A stretch of DNA of 40,405 bases, from assembly GCA_035503975.1 (NCBI GenBank), contig DATJST010000212.1:1-40405 (forward strand). Reading direction: 5' to 3'. Within the stretch, counting starts at the first letter, position 1. Each line of letters starts with the position of its first letter. The DNA is from DATJMJ01 sp035503975. Its GTDB lineage: Bacteria; Actinomycetota; Acidimicrobiia; Acidimicrobiales; Palsa-688. Shown here one piece after another: positions 14,401 to 23,601 of this stretch. The notes below the pieces were generated by a model, which saw nothing but the letters and a program-made list of their open reading frames with translations, did not search any database and was not told the origin of the DNA. The position numbers were made by a program, and so were the translations under genes.

Positions 14401-17400
14401 CTAACTCCTGGGTGACGCCAGATCTGGGAAGGGCGCTGCTTCGACACCCATCTCGGCCATGCGGCTGCTGTAGGAACGGTATGCCCGGTGCGCCTCTCCG
14501 TGTTGCCCGCCAGCGAGCAGAACGCGGACCAGCTGGAGATGAGCTGCTTCGTCGTACGCGTCGCGCTCCAAGAGGCGCCGGACGTAACGCCCGGCGTCCG
14601 CGGCGTTGCCTCCCGACTCCGCCTCCTCGGCGAGAGCCCGGCAGGTGCGGACATAGGCGCTTCGCGCTTCATCGCGCACGGCGAGGGCCCAGTCGTCGTA
14701 AACGTTCTCCTCGAGGAAGTCGCCCCGGTAGGTTGACTCCGCCTGCCGTAACAACTCGACTGCATTGGCATCATTGTTGCGGATGAGCCTTAGGCCTTCG
14801 GCCGCTGCAGCGAAGAACCTCTCGATATCCACTTCGACCTGCTCGAGATCGAGACGGCAGGACTCCCGATCGGAGACCACAAACTCATTGCTCGACGCTC
14901 GCTTGGCCGGGTCTAGGACGGCACGCAGCGTGCTTAGTGCGACCGACAGGCGGTTGGCCACTTTATCCCTCGCTTCTTCGGGCCAGAGCATGTCCATGAT
15001 CTCGTCGCGCGGCACCGGCCGGCCACGCCGGGCCAAGAGTATCTTGAGCAAGTCGCGGGCTTTGCGCGACTGCCAAGACGAGGCCGGTACCGGCTCGCCA
15101 TCGACGAGTACCCGGAACCGGCCTAAGGTTTGGACCGAAAGGCGCGGGACCTGTTCGGTCATCGAGCCACTCCCAAGTTCGATCCTTTCGAGCAGGTGCT
15201 CGAGCGAGATGTGAGAGCGGACACCAAGACGGCGCAAGACTGCGCTCGCCTCGTCGGCTCGCGCCCTGTCCTTGCGAATGAGGCCGGCGAGGAAACCGGC
15301 CCGGGCGGCGCCGGTCGCAGACCTCAGCTCAGACCAAAGAGCGACTGCTTGTTCGATAGCTTCTGTGGCAGCTGGAGCCGAGGGAGATGCAGCGGCGCGA
15401 AGTTCCAGTGACCAGGCCAGGCCGGCACGGTCACGGCGCCCCCGGGCTTCGGCGGCGGCTTCCGAGGCACGCTGAACAGCTTCCCCGGCCCGGCCGTTAG
15501 CCAACGCGACCCACCCGGCCGCGAGAAGGGCTTCAACGTAGGCCATGCCAGGCCCGTAGCCGACGGCACGGGCCGCGAGCCGTTCGGCCACCTCAGGATC
15601 GTCCGTTGCGAGGGTCAACGCGAGGCCCGATAACGAGGGAACGAGGCCCTGTAGGTCCCCGGGCCCCTCGCAACGAGCAATAGCCTCCTCATAGGCTGCT
15701 CGCGCCAGCGCGATGTTGCCGCGGTCGCTGTAAATGCGGCCGAGGTGGCTTAGGGAATAAGCGACATCGAAGGCGCCGAGCCTCTCCGACTGCCGGCGGG
15801 CTTCGTCCAGGTCATTGACGGCCTCTTCGAGACGGCCCAAGAAATAGTACGCGCAACCCCGATTGGACAGGGCCAGTGCTCGGTACGAAGCGAAGCCGGC
15901 GAGGTCGGCCAACCGCAAAGCCATGTCCAGCTCGGCGATCGCTTCTTCGTAGTAGCCCTGCTCGAGGTGGAGCGAGCCACGGTTGGCACGAACACGCGCC
16001 TGCTGGAGCACGTCGCCCGCTTGTACCGCGCAATCGAGCGCGCGCAGGTAGTAGGCGTCATTGGCCAGGCGGTCGCCCTCGAGCGCGGCATGCATGGCCA
16101 GCGCCGTGTAGGCGCACGACAAAGCACCGGGATCGTTTGCGGCGCTGGCGGCAGCCTGTGCCCTCACGGCATCGTGCTTGCAGCCATCGGCGTCGCCGCG
16201 GAGCCATCTGGCAGCCGCCCGCCAGGCGAGGAGCATTGCTTGGTCGCGCTCGTCGCCACTGGTCGGGTCGCCAGACCCGTAGCACTCGAGCGCGAGGTCC
16301 AAATCTCCGCGGAAATGGTGGATCCTTGCGACCCGCCACGCTAAGGCGGTAGGCAAGGCGCTCGCGCCGCCCGCCGCGGCGCGGTATGAGCGCAGCGCGG
16401 CGTCCCAGTTGCCGACCACGTAATATGCCTCACCTGCCACGAACTCGATTGCCGGGCCCCGGCTGGCAGGTGCTAGAGCTTCGACGGCGGCGAGCACCTC
16501 GGTCGCTTCGCCGGCGCTCACGAGCTCCGCTCCCCGCCGTACCAGCATTTGCGCGACGGCTGCCCAGTCGGCACGTGCCCGGCAGTGCCGGAGGGCTTCT
16601 ACCAGATGCCCTTCCTGTTCCAGCCAGGCCGCCGCAGCGCCGTCGATCCTTGTCGACTCCGCACGCTCCATCGGGAGCTCGGCCAGTGCCGTACCGCGCA
16701 TCAGTGTGCTGAGCGAAAACCAGCCCAGGCGCTGGCCGCGGCCTTCGACGAAGATGCCACGCCGAGCCAAAGAACGAAGGATCTCAGCCGCTTTTGGCAC
16801 TCCGAGCTGCTCGCAGAACCGTGCAGAAGCAAAACCTGCCTGTGCTACCACGGCAATTAGCCGGCGCACCTCTTCGGGCTCGGCAGCGAGCACTTCGGCG
16901 GCCAGGTACCGGTACACACTGCCGCCAGGTTGGCGGGCACGGTCGAGCACACCATCGCGCTCGGCGGGCTCGACAGCTCGAAGAGCCTCGGCGGCCAGCC
17001 GTACGGCTGCAGGCCAGCCTTCAGTCAACTGGTACAAGCGAGCAGCTACACCCGGGTCCGCCTCGCCGGTGACCATCGTCACCACCTCGGCCACCTCGCC
17101 TTTGGTGAAAGATAGGTCCGAGCCCGACAGCTCGAGTACCTGCCCGCGCCCTCGGAGCCGCTCGATGGCGAAGGGGGGCTCGACGCGCGAGCTCACGACG
17201 AGGTGGAAATTGGCGGGTGCCTGCCGGCATAAAGAGGTGATGAATTGGCCCGCGGCCGGCGAGGTCCCGACGTCGTGAAGGTCGTCGAGCACCAAGAACA
17301 GTTCCCGGGCCAGGTTCTCTTCCAGCGCCTGGGCCAGGAACTGGGCAAAGGCGTGAGCACGGCTGACGCTGTCGTCGTCGGTGGCCCCTTGGGAGCCGCC

Positions 17401-17733
17401 CGGCACGGTTACGGCAGTCAGTTCCCGCGGCACCAGGGGTACACGCAACCGCAGGGCGTCGATGACGCCGCGGGCGAGAGCCGGCATCTGAGCGTCCTCT
17501 GGCCCGAGCGAGTACCACGCCGCGTTACTTACAGCCGCCCACGAAGCCAGGAGCGTGGACTTGCCGAACCCCGGCCCGGCTACGACGACAGTGAGCCGCC
17601 TGCGTATGGCATCACTCAAGAGCGCCTGGAGGCGCGGGCGGGCGAGGTAAGACGGGCCGATCGCCGGGGGGACGAGCTTGACCGACAAAGTCGGCGTAAC
17701 CGGAACGGGAAAGTTGACGTTCACGTTTATCAC
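14401..17733 (-). CDS. Large STAND-ATPase/TPR regulator with a C-terminal SARP (BTAD) domain
   Basis: The 1110-residue protein joins three parts. Residues 30-360 form a MalT-like STAND ATPase with Walker A GPGFGKST at 53-60 and Walker B LFLVLDDLHD. Residues about 400-850 are helical TPR-like repeats (for example ANRGSLHLEQGYYEEAIAEL). From about 860 comes a winged-helix DNA-binding domain (LSVQTLGRFRVLVDGEPV, ARDLLKILLARRGRPVPRDE, LWPEEARDKVANRLSVALST) followed by the bacterial transcriptional activation domain (YRGDFLEENVYDDWA, LLERDAYDEAAHLQLVRVLL). This is the plan of SARP-type pathway activators. GTG at 17733 is assumed; no strong ribosome site is seen. It starts 19 bases after the ABC permease stop and is probably translated from the same message. 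Target genes are unknown. Confidence 0.88.
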   Translation of the reverse strand: MINVNVNFPVPVTPTLSVKLVPPAIGPSYLARPRLQALLSDAIRRRLTVVVAGPGFGKSTLLASWAAVSNAAWYSLGPEDAQMPALARGVIDALRLRVPLVPRELTAVTVPGGSQGATDDDSVSRAHAFAQFLAQALEENLARELFLVLDDLHDVGTSPAAGQFITSLCRQAPANFHLVVSSRVEPPFAIERLRGRGQVLELSGSDLSFTKGEVAEVVTMVTGEADPGVAARLYQLTEGWPAAVRLAAEALRAVEPAERDGVLDRARQPGGSVYRYLAAEVLAAEPEEVRRLIAVVAQAGFASARFCEQLGVPKAAEILRSLARRGIFVEGRGQRLGWFSLSTLMRGTALAELPMERAESTRIDGAAAAWLEQEGHLVEALRHCRARADWAAVAQMLVRRGAELVSAGEATEVLAAVEALAPASRGPAIEFVAGEAYYVVGNWDAALRSYRAAAGGASALPTALAWRVARIHHFRGDLDLALECYGSGDPTSGDERDQAMLLAWRAAARWLRGDADGCKHDAVRAQAAASAANDPGALSCAYTALAMHAALEGDRLANDAYYLRALDCAVQAGDVLQQARVRANRGSLHLEQGYYEEAIAELDMALRLADLAGFASYRALALSNRGCAYYFLGRLEEAVNDLDEARRQSERLGAFDVAYSLSHLGRIYSDRGNIALARAAYEEAIARCEGPGDLQGLVPSLSGLALTLATDDPEVAERLAARAVGYGPGMAYVEALLAAGWVALANGRAGEAVQRASEAAAEARGRRDRAGLAWSLELRAAASPSAPAATEAIEQAVALWSELRSATGAARAGFLAGLIRKDRARADEASAVLRRLGVRSHISLEHLLERIELGSGSMTEQVPRLSVQTLGRFRVLVDGEPVPASSWQSRKARDLLKILLARRGRPVPRDEIMDMLWPEEARDKVANRLSVALSTLRAVLDPAKRASSNEFVVSDRESCRLDLEQVEVDIERFFAAAAEGLRLIRNNDANAVELLRQAESTYRGDFLEENVYDDWALAVRDEARSAYVRTCRALAEEAESGGNAADAGRYVRRLLERDAYDEAAHLQLVRVLLAGGQHGEAHRAYRSYSSRMAEMGVEAAPFPDLASPRS

Positions 17734-17752
17734 CGCCGGACCGGCCGCACGC

Positions 17753-18697
17753 CTAGCCGGTAAGGCCGCCCAGCACGAGCCCGCCCCGCCAGTAGCGCTG
17801 GAGGACAGTGAACATGACGACCAAGGGCACGATGCTCAAGAGCCCACCGGTGATGGCTAGTGCGAGATAGTCCTCGGTACCTCCTGCGATATTGGCGTGG
17901 TCCATCCAGATAGGTAACCCCTGCGTCAGTGTGTTTAGGTTTGCATTATTGTTAACTATGAACGGTAGAAAATAGTTGTTCCACGCTCCCACTACGTTCA
18001 ACATCAGGACAGTGATCAGCGCGGGCACCATAAGAGGGACGGCGACTCGTAAAAAGATCGTTGTCTCACGCGCACCGTCCACCCGGGCGGCGTCCATTAG
18101 CTCCCTGGGTATCGAGGCGCCCACGTACACCCTCATCAGGTAGACGCTCGTTGGGCTGATCATAAATGGCATGAATATACCCGGCATCGTGCTGTCAAGG
18201 TGCACCTTGGCGTATAGCAGGTACAGTGGCACGGCGAAGGCCGCCACCGGTATGAGTAAGGCGGCCAAAACGCAAATGAACAGCGCGTTCTTACCTCTGA
18301 AGTCGAACCGAGCGAACCCATAGCCCGCCATTGCGGAAAGGATGGTAGCGCCTATACCACCCACGGCCGCGTATACTGCCGTGTTCCGCAACCATAACAG
18401 GAAGGAGCCGCCCTCGTCGTACGAAAATAACTCTTTGAGGTTGGAGAATAAGTAGAAGGGCTTCGCGAACCAAAAGCCGAACGTGGAGTTGAGGTTGGTC
18501 GTTGTTTTAGTCGCAGATACGAAGATCCACCAAACCGGGATAAGGGTAAAAATAGCGAATATGGCGCAGGCGATTGTGACCAGGTTGACGGTGCTACGGC
18601 GTAGGCCGTACAGGTGCAGAGGGAGCGCACCGGCGTCCGCTGAACGCTGCCTGGCGGAGGTAGCGCGAAATCTCTGCACTGCGACCATACTGCTCAT
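17753..18697 (-). CDS. Carbohydrate ABC transporter permease (MalG family), apparently solitary
   Basis: The 314-residue protein has six predicted membrane helices and the EAA loop ELMDAARVDGARETTIFLRVAVPL that docks the ATPase, as in MalG/UgpE-type sugar permeases. ATG at 18697 has an excellent AAGGAGGGG site. No partner permease, binding protein or ATPase gene is next to it, although these normally sit together. Base use differs from its neighbours: bases 17941-18000 contain only 23 G or C of 60, in a window otherwise clearly GC-rich. That suggests recent acquisition or a remnant of a larger transporter operon. The frame is intact, so it could still work with subunits encoded elsewhere. Confidence 0.88.
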   Translation of the reverse strand: MSSMVAVQRFRATSARQRSADAGALPLHLYGLRRSTVNLVTIACAIFAIFTLIPVWWIFVSATKTTTNLNSTFGFWFAKPFYLFSNLKELFSYDEGGSFLLWLRNTAVYAAVGGIGATILSAMAGYGFARFDFRGKNALFICVLAALLIPVAAFAVPLYLLYAKVHLDSTMPGIFMPFMISPTSVYLMRVYVGASIPRELMDAARVDGARETTIFLRVAVPLMVPALITVLMLNVVGAWNNYFLPFIVNNNANLNTLTQGLPIWMDHANIAGGTEDYLALAITGGLLSIVPLVVMFTVLQRYWRGGLVLGGLTG

Positions 18698-18868
18698 GCG
18701 AGCCCCTCCTTGCGTCCAGTAGCGAAGCATCGCCTCTGAGCCATACCGGCGTCCCTGCTCACACTCTAATCGCGGGCAGCCCGGCCGCCGCCTTGGCTTC
18801 CTGTCCTGGGCTTCAACGCCACTGACCGGCGGCGCGCCCCCGCTTGCGCAAGGGCGCAGGTGCTCCTC

Positions 18869-21800
18869 CTACTGCCCGCGTTGGCCGTTCGGCTGCCGAG
18901 CGTGCCGCCACCATTTGGCGAACTCCTCCGCGGGCATGGGCCTTGCCCAGTTATAGCCCTGCGCCCTTTCGCAACCGAGGTCTGAAACGAGCGCTTGCAG
19001 GCGAGAGTCACTCACGCCTTCGGCCACCACGCTCAGGCCCATGGCGTGGCTCATCTCGATTATAGCCCGCACCACTGCGCTGGCACTGCTACCTGGTCCG
19101 AGCCGCTCCACGAAAGACCGATCGATCTTGACGGTGGTCACCGGTAACGTGTGCAAATAGGCGAGTGAAGAGTAGCCGGTCCCGAAATCGTCGATCGCCA
19201 CTGGCAACCCCAGCTCCCTGAAGGCTTCCAGGGACCGGCGGGTGGCTACGCTGTCGGCCATCAGGACCGACTCAGTAACCTCGACGCAAAGTCGCCCGGG
19301 CTCCACGCCGTAGCGCTCGAGGACGCGGCGCACGAACTCCGGCATGCGAGGGTCGTCGAGCTGGCGCGCCGAGAAGTTGACCGCAAGATGGTCGAGGCGC
19401 GGCGCCCTCGCCTCGCGCTGCCAGGCGGCCATCTGGGCCACGGCCACTTCGAAGACCCACTGTCCGATCGGCCCAATAAGGCCCGACTCCTCGGCCACCG
19501 GGATGAAATCGGAAGGCGGGACGAGGCCTCGGTCGGGGCTGTTCCAGCGCACCAGAGCTTCGGCGGAACAGGGCAGGCCGTTGCTCGGGACGACAAGGGG
19601 TTGGTAGTGGACCGCAAACTCGCGCCGGGCCAATGCCTGGTGCAGCTCGGCCTCAAGTGCAAGCCGCCTGAACGAACGATGGTGCAATTCCTCGTCGAAG
19701 ACATCCCAGCGCGCCCGGCCCCCCGCTTTCGCCCGGTACATGGCTGCGTCGGCGTCCCGCAGTACCGCGACCGGCTCCGCTCCTGAGGTCGGGAGGACAA
19801 TGCCCGTGCTGGCCGTGAGCCTGAGCTCGCGCCCCCGGGTACGGATCGGCCGAGCCAGGAGCCCGTACAGACGCTCGGTCGCTTTGATGGCGTCCTCCGG
19901 TTGCCGCACGCCGTGAACGATGAAGACGAATTCGTCGCCGCTCATTCGCGCGACCGTGTCTGCGTTCCTGGCGCCGTGGGTAAAGCGCTCGGCCACCTCG
20001 CGGAGGACCTCGTCGCCCACGACGTGCCCGAGGCTGTCGTTCACCACCTTGAAGTGGTCAATGTCCAGGAACAAGACGGCCAGCCCCGGGCCGCCGACGC
20101 GCCGCCGCGCGAGTTCTTGGCCGAGCGTGTCGAGGAACACCGCGCGGTTGGCCAGGCCCGTGAGTGGGTCGTGGGACGCTTGGTAAGCGAGCGCCTCGTT
20201 GGCTCGGACTTCGTCGGTTACGTCCTCGAGAGTCGCGACCGCACCGGCGCCCTGCCCATCCCCTTTGGGGGCCACCATCAAGCGCAGGTGGCGGATGGCA
20301 CCGTCGGGCCGGCGGAGCTTGTACCTTGCCTCGGCTCGCTGGCCCAAGCGCACGCGCTCCTGCAGCGCCAGGAGCTTGGGGATGTCGTCTGGGCATACGA
20401 GCTCGAGCCAGCGGTCACTACCCATCAGGTCCTCGATGTCGAGCCCTACGATTTCGGACGCCCTGGCGTTGGCGAACCTCAGCTCGCCAACACCGGCGGA
20501 GTCGATTATCCCGATCGGAGCGTTCGCAGCCAACGCCCGGAAGCGCTCTTCGCTCAGTTTGAGTGACGCCCGGTCGCGCAGGCGCCCGATGCCGTAGGAA
20601 AGGTCATCGGCCAGTTCGGCCAGTAAGGAGAGCTCCTCGGTCCCAAAGGCGCCGGGCTCCTCGGCGTAAATGGCCAGGGCGCCGATCACTTCGCCGTTCA
20701 CTCGCAGACCGAGCGCGCAAGCCGAGCGGAGGCCAGCACGTGCCGCCTTTTCGCGCCAGGGAGCGAACTCGGGCGCGATAGCCAGGTCGTCGATAACTTG
20801 GGTCTGCTCGGTCCGAATGGCGTTGCCTACGATGCCCCTGCCGTGGTCGTCCTCGCCCCAGGTCACCAAGAGGCCCTCAATGTAGGCGGACCTGCGGCCG
20901 GCAAAGGCCATCACCCGCACCGTCTTTGCATCGTCATGTTGGCGGTAGCCAACCCAGGCGCACGGGAACCCGCCTGGTCCGGTTATGGCCTCAGAAAGGC
21001 TGGTAAGCAGCGATAACTCGTCGGTCGCGCTCACCAGCGCATGGTTGCCAGCGCTGAGCGTACGCATGATCCGGGCGAGGTTGGCTTGGTAGGTCACGTC
21101 TCGCGCGTTGACGACCAAGCCTCGTACCGAGGGGTCGTCAAAGCAGTTCCTGCCAATCCCTTCGAGCACACGCCACTCCCCTGAGGCCGTGCTGAGACGG
21201 AAGGTGCCTGTCACCTGCGAACCTGGCCGACGAAGCGCTGCGGCAAAGGTCTCTTTGGCGCTTTCGAGGTCCTCGGGATGGACGAACCCCCATAGCGACT
21301 TTCCCAACACATTTCCGGCTTCTCTGCCGAACAGGCGTTTGGTCGCCGGGTTCCAGTAGGTCACTTCAGCCCGGTCGTTAAGGACCGCCATCAGGTCTCC
21401 AGAGTCTTGGACGAGGGCTCTGAAGCGGTCAGACTCCTCGCGACGTAACAGCGCTACCGACAATAAGTCGGCGATCGCCTGGAGCGACCTCCTATCAGAG
21501 CCCTGGAACAACCTTTTGCTCCGCGACTCACCACCGAGGGCACCCAAGGGTGTCGCGTCGCGGCCCCGCACGACCGTAGCGATGCCGCTGACCACGCCCA
21601 GCTCGCTCAAGAGCGGCCCGAGCCCGAAGCGGTCCTCGGTGGCGAACTCCCCGACGGTGACCGTGCCACCCACGGCCAGCACGAACTCAGTGAACGACGC
21701 CATCGCTTCCGCGGAGGCGGTGGGGCCATCCAGTAAGGGCTGCGGCCAGCCCACAGCGGACCGGCAACACAAGGCGTGCTGGTCGTGGCCGAGCTCCATA

Positions 21801-21982
21801 AATTGCGCCATATCGAGCTCAAGGACGCTGGCTGCCGCTCCAACCGCCTCGTCGAGCATCTCTTGCTCGCTGGCGCCTTCAAGTACCAAACGGCTCAAGG
21901 CCGAGAGCGCGCTCTCCGGTTGGGGCAGGGCAGCGAGCGGTGCTTCGTCTGGCCTACGGCGCAACTTGTACTCGGTCCCCAT
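18869..21982 (-). CDS. c-di-GMP turnover protein: GAF-PAS-GAF-PAS-GGDEF-EAL
   Basis: This is a soluble multi-sensor protein of about 1037 residues. Reading from the N-terminus, a GAF-like region (30-180) is followed by PAS (195-310), a second GAF (325-465), a second PAS (475-590), GGDEF (600-765) and EAL (775-1020). The cyclase signature reads SGDEF in place of GGDEF, with an intact RNAD inhibitory site five residues before it. The EAL part keeps EALVRW, NFSARQL, DDFGTGYSSL, VKIDRSF and AEGV, so phosphodiesterase activity is likely. I start at ATG 21982; GTG 22033 is an alternative. It diverges from the chemotaxis operon across 340 bases and may set c-di-GMP for that system or for the RsiG-like protein. 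Confidence 0.93.
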   Translation of the reverse strand: MGTEYKLRRRPDEAPLAALPQPESALSALSRLVLEGASEQEMLDEAVGAAASVLELDMAQFMELGHDQHALCCRSAVGWPQPLLDGPTASAEAMASFTEFVLAVGGTVTVGEFATEDRFGLGPLLSELGVVSGIATVVRGRDATPLGALGGESRSKRLFQGSDRRSLQAIADLLSVALLRREESDRFRALVQDSGDLMAVLNDRAEVTYWNPATKRLFGREAGNVLGKSLWGFVHPEDLESAKETFAAALRRPGSQVTGTFRLSTASGEWRVLEGIGRNCFDDPSVRGLVVNARDVTYQANLARIMRTLSAGNHALVSATDELSLLTSLSEAITGPGGFPCAWVGYRQHDDAKTVRVMAFAGRRSAYIEGLLVTWGEDDHGRGIVGNAIRTEQTQVIDDLAIAPEFAPWREKAARAGLRSACALGLRVNGEVIGALAIYAEEPGAFGTEELSLLAELADDLSYGIGRLRDRASLKLSEERFRALAANAPIGIIDSAGVGELRFANARASEIVGLDIEDLMGSDRWLELVCPDDIPKLLALQERVRLGQRAEARYKLRRPDGAIRHLRLMVAPKGDGQGAGAVATLEDVTDEVRANEALAYQASHDPLTGLANRAVFLDTLGQELARRRVGGPGLAVLFLDIDHFKVVNDSLGHVVGDEVLREVAERFTHGARNADTVARMSGDEFVFIVHGVRQPEDAIKATERLYGLLARPIRTRGRELRLTASTGIVLPTSGAEPVAVLRDADAAMYRAKAGGRARWDVFDEELHHRSFRRLALEAELHQALARREFAVHYQPLVVPSNGLPCSAEALVRWNSPDRGLVPPSDFIPVAEESGLIGPIGQWVFEVAVAQMAAWQREARAPRLDHLAVNFSARQLDDPRMPEFVRRVLERYGVEPGRLCVEVTESVLMADSVATRRSLEAFRELGLPVAIDDFGTGYSSLAYLHTLPVTTVKIDRSFVERLGPGSSASAVVRAIIEMSHAMGLSVVAEGVSDSRLQALVSDLGCERAQGYNWARPMPAEEFAKWWRHARQPNGQRGQ

Positions 21983-22322
21983 CTGCGACGTCTTTCCCGA
22001 GCCTCTTCGATGAAGTGCCCAACTTGGTACCACGAACGATAAAGAACCATGTTACATCGGGTGCCTTGTGGCTTGCCCTCCCAAAGCTGTGTCGACGGCG
22101 GTACTGGTGGATCCTCAGGACAAACGGCCCCTTGGCAAAGGGCAAACGACCTCATAGGCCCCCGAGCACAAACCTCGCCTGATTATGACAGCGTGGGGGA
22201 AAGGGACTTTGTACCCTAGTCCCAAGGGGACAATGACCCTCCGACGTCCGAGAGCCCTCACCGATTGAAGTTCTAAATGCCGCATAGTCGTCCACGTGGG
22301 ACGAGCCCAAGGAGGAGCCGAC
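21983..22322. promoter_or_regulatory. Divergent intergenic region between the GGDEF-EAL gene and the chemotaxis operon
   Basis: No gene is supported in these 340 bases. A hairpin GGGACT (22203-22208) / AGTCCC (22218-22223) with a 9-base loop lies about 100 bases before the MCP start. AAGGAGGAG at 22310-22318 is the MCP ribosome site. I found no clear sigma-28 type promoter (TAAA-N15-GCCGATAA). Bases 22130-22190 contain GGGCAAAC and AGCACAAACCTCGCC, faintly like c-di-GMP-I riboswitch blocks but without the full pattern. Confidence 0.5.
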
Positions 22323-23501
22323 ATGATGTCCGCGCTCAAGCTGACGAACCTGAAGGTGGCGCACCGCCTTTCGCTCGGGTTCGGCATCGTGCTCTGCACG
22401 CTCGTCGCGGAAGCCGCCATCGGGTGGTTTTCCACTAACACGAATAGGACTGGACTAGGCAGTGAGTCATCGGCAGACAGCCGGGCTATTTTGCTCGTCG
22501 TCGCCGTGGCAGGCGTGCTGATGGCGACCGCGGTCGGCTTCGTGGTCATCCGTTCCATCACCAAACCGCTGGTCGAAGCCAAGCGGGTCCTCGAACTTTC
22601 GGCCGACGGGGACCTGCGGGTGCAGGCGGAGGTTTACGGCGAAGATGAGCTCGGCCAAGTGGCAAAGGCACTCAACAAGCAGCTCACAGGACGCCGGGGG
22701 CTCATCCAGAGGTTTTCTGATATCTCCAAAGGGCTCGTGGGCGTCTCCGAGGAGCTCAACTCTGTCTCCACCCAGCTTGCGAGCGGGGCCGAAGAGTCGT
22801 CTGCCCAAGCCCAGACAGTTTCGGCAGCGGCCGAACAGGTATCGAGCAACGTCGGATCAGTGGCGGCAGCTGCAGAAGAGCTGTCGACGTCCATCGTAGA
22901 GATTTCGCGGTCGGCCGCGGACGCCTCGCACGTAGCCAGCGAAGGTGTCGAAGTTGCCAGGGCGGCGACGAAGGTCGTCGGCCAGCTGCGCGAGTCAAGT
23001 GCCAAGATCGGAGAAGTCATAAAACTGATCACCGGGATCGCAGAGCAGACGAACCTGCTCGCCCTGAACGCCACCATCGAAGCGGCTCGCGCGGGCGAAG
23101 CGGGGCGGGGTTTCGCCATCGTGGCCAATGAGGTAAAGGAACTGGCCCGACAAACGGCTGCGGCCACCGAAGAGATCGGCAGGACGGTGCAAACCATCCA
23201 GGGTGACTCACAATCTGCCGCGGAGGCAATCCGGCAGATGGACGAGATCATGGACAAGGTGAACCACGCGCAGACAACTATCGCCTCAGCGGTGGAGCAG
23301 CAGACCGCGACCACCTCGGAGATTGGTCGTACTGTCAACGAAGCGGCGGTCGCGTCTAGCGAAATCGCTCACAACATCGCTGGCGTGGCTGAGGCCGCGC
23401 AGCAAACTACACAAGGGGCAACGAGCACCCTTGGCGCGGCGTCCGAGCTGGCGCGGGTGGCCGGCGACCTAGAGGCTGTCGTCGCGGGTTACAAGTTCTG
23501 A
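22323..23501 (+). CDS. Methyl-accepting chemotaxis protein with no evident ligand-binding domain
   Basis: The 392-residue receptor has a membrane helix at about 18-37, a loop of only some 15-20 residues (STNTNRTGLGSESSADS), a second helix at about 54-75 (LLVVAVAGVLMATAVGFVVI), then HAMP (RSITKPLVEAKRVLELSADGD in outline) and a long signalling coiled coil. The kinase-contact tip is canonical: IAEQTNLLALNATIEAAR and GFAIVANEVKELA. Glu/Gln pairs suitable for methylation flank the tip (AEESSAQAQ, VEQQTATTSEI). It lacks the usual external sensor of 100 residues or more, so it may sense membrane state, cell energy or a partner protein. AAGGAGGAG precedes the ATG by 5 bases. It heads the chemotaxis operon. 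Confidence 0.93.
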   Translation: MMSALKLTNLKVAHRLSLGFGIVLCTLVAEAAIGWFSTNTNRTGLGSESSADSRAILLVVAVAGVLMATAVGFVVIRSITKPLVEAKRVLELSADGDLRVQAEVYGEDELGQVAKALNKQLTGRRGLIQRFSDISKGLVGVSEELNSVSTQLASGAEESSAQAQTVSAAAEQVSSNVGSVAAAAEELSTSIVEISRSAADASHVASEGVEVARAATKVVGQLRESSAKIGEVIKLITGIAEQTNLLALNATIEAARAGEAGRGFAIVANEVKELARQTAAATEEIGRTVQTIQGDSQSAAEAIRQMDEIMDKVNHAQTTIASAVEQQTATTSEIGRTVNEAAVASSEIAHNIAGVAEAAQQTTQGATSTLGAASELARVAGDLEAVVAGYKF

Positions 23502-23519
23502 GCTTGGCAAGATCGCATC

Positions 23520-23537
23520 GCACCTCGCAAGAGGTGC
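23520..23537 (+). promoter_or_regulatory. Perfect 7-bp hairpin with GCAA tetraloop after the MCP gene
   Basis: GCACCTC (23520-23526), GCAA, GAGGTGC (23531-23537) forms a perfect stem with a stable GNRA loop, 18 bases past the MCP stop. A CTCTTT stretch follows a few bases later, so partial termination or protection of the MCP message end are both reasonable. The downstream signalling genes would then be made at a different level from the receptor. Confidence 0.55.
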
Positions 23538-23601
23538 TAGCCACGCTCTTTCGCTCGTCATGGAACAAGGAGCATTGAATGAGGGTCAGCCGAGGTGACA
23601 G

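Noticed and set aside
22020..22060. Sigma-28 type promoter (GAACGATAA at about 22034)
   Set aside because: The -10-like block has no TAAA at the proper distance upstream and lies almost 300 bases from the MCP start.
22130..22190. Possible c-di-GMP-I riboswitch before the MCP gene (GGGCAAAC and AGCACAAACCTCGCC)
   Set aside because: The two blocks faintly resemble the conserved parts, but the GAAA tetraloop, its receptor and the closing stem are missing. A covariance-model scan with the GEMM-I family would decide; a clear hit would reverse this.
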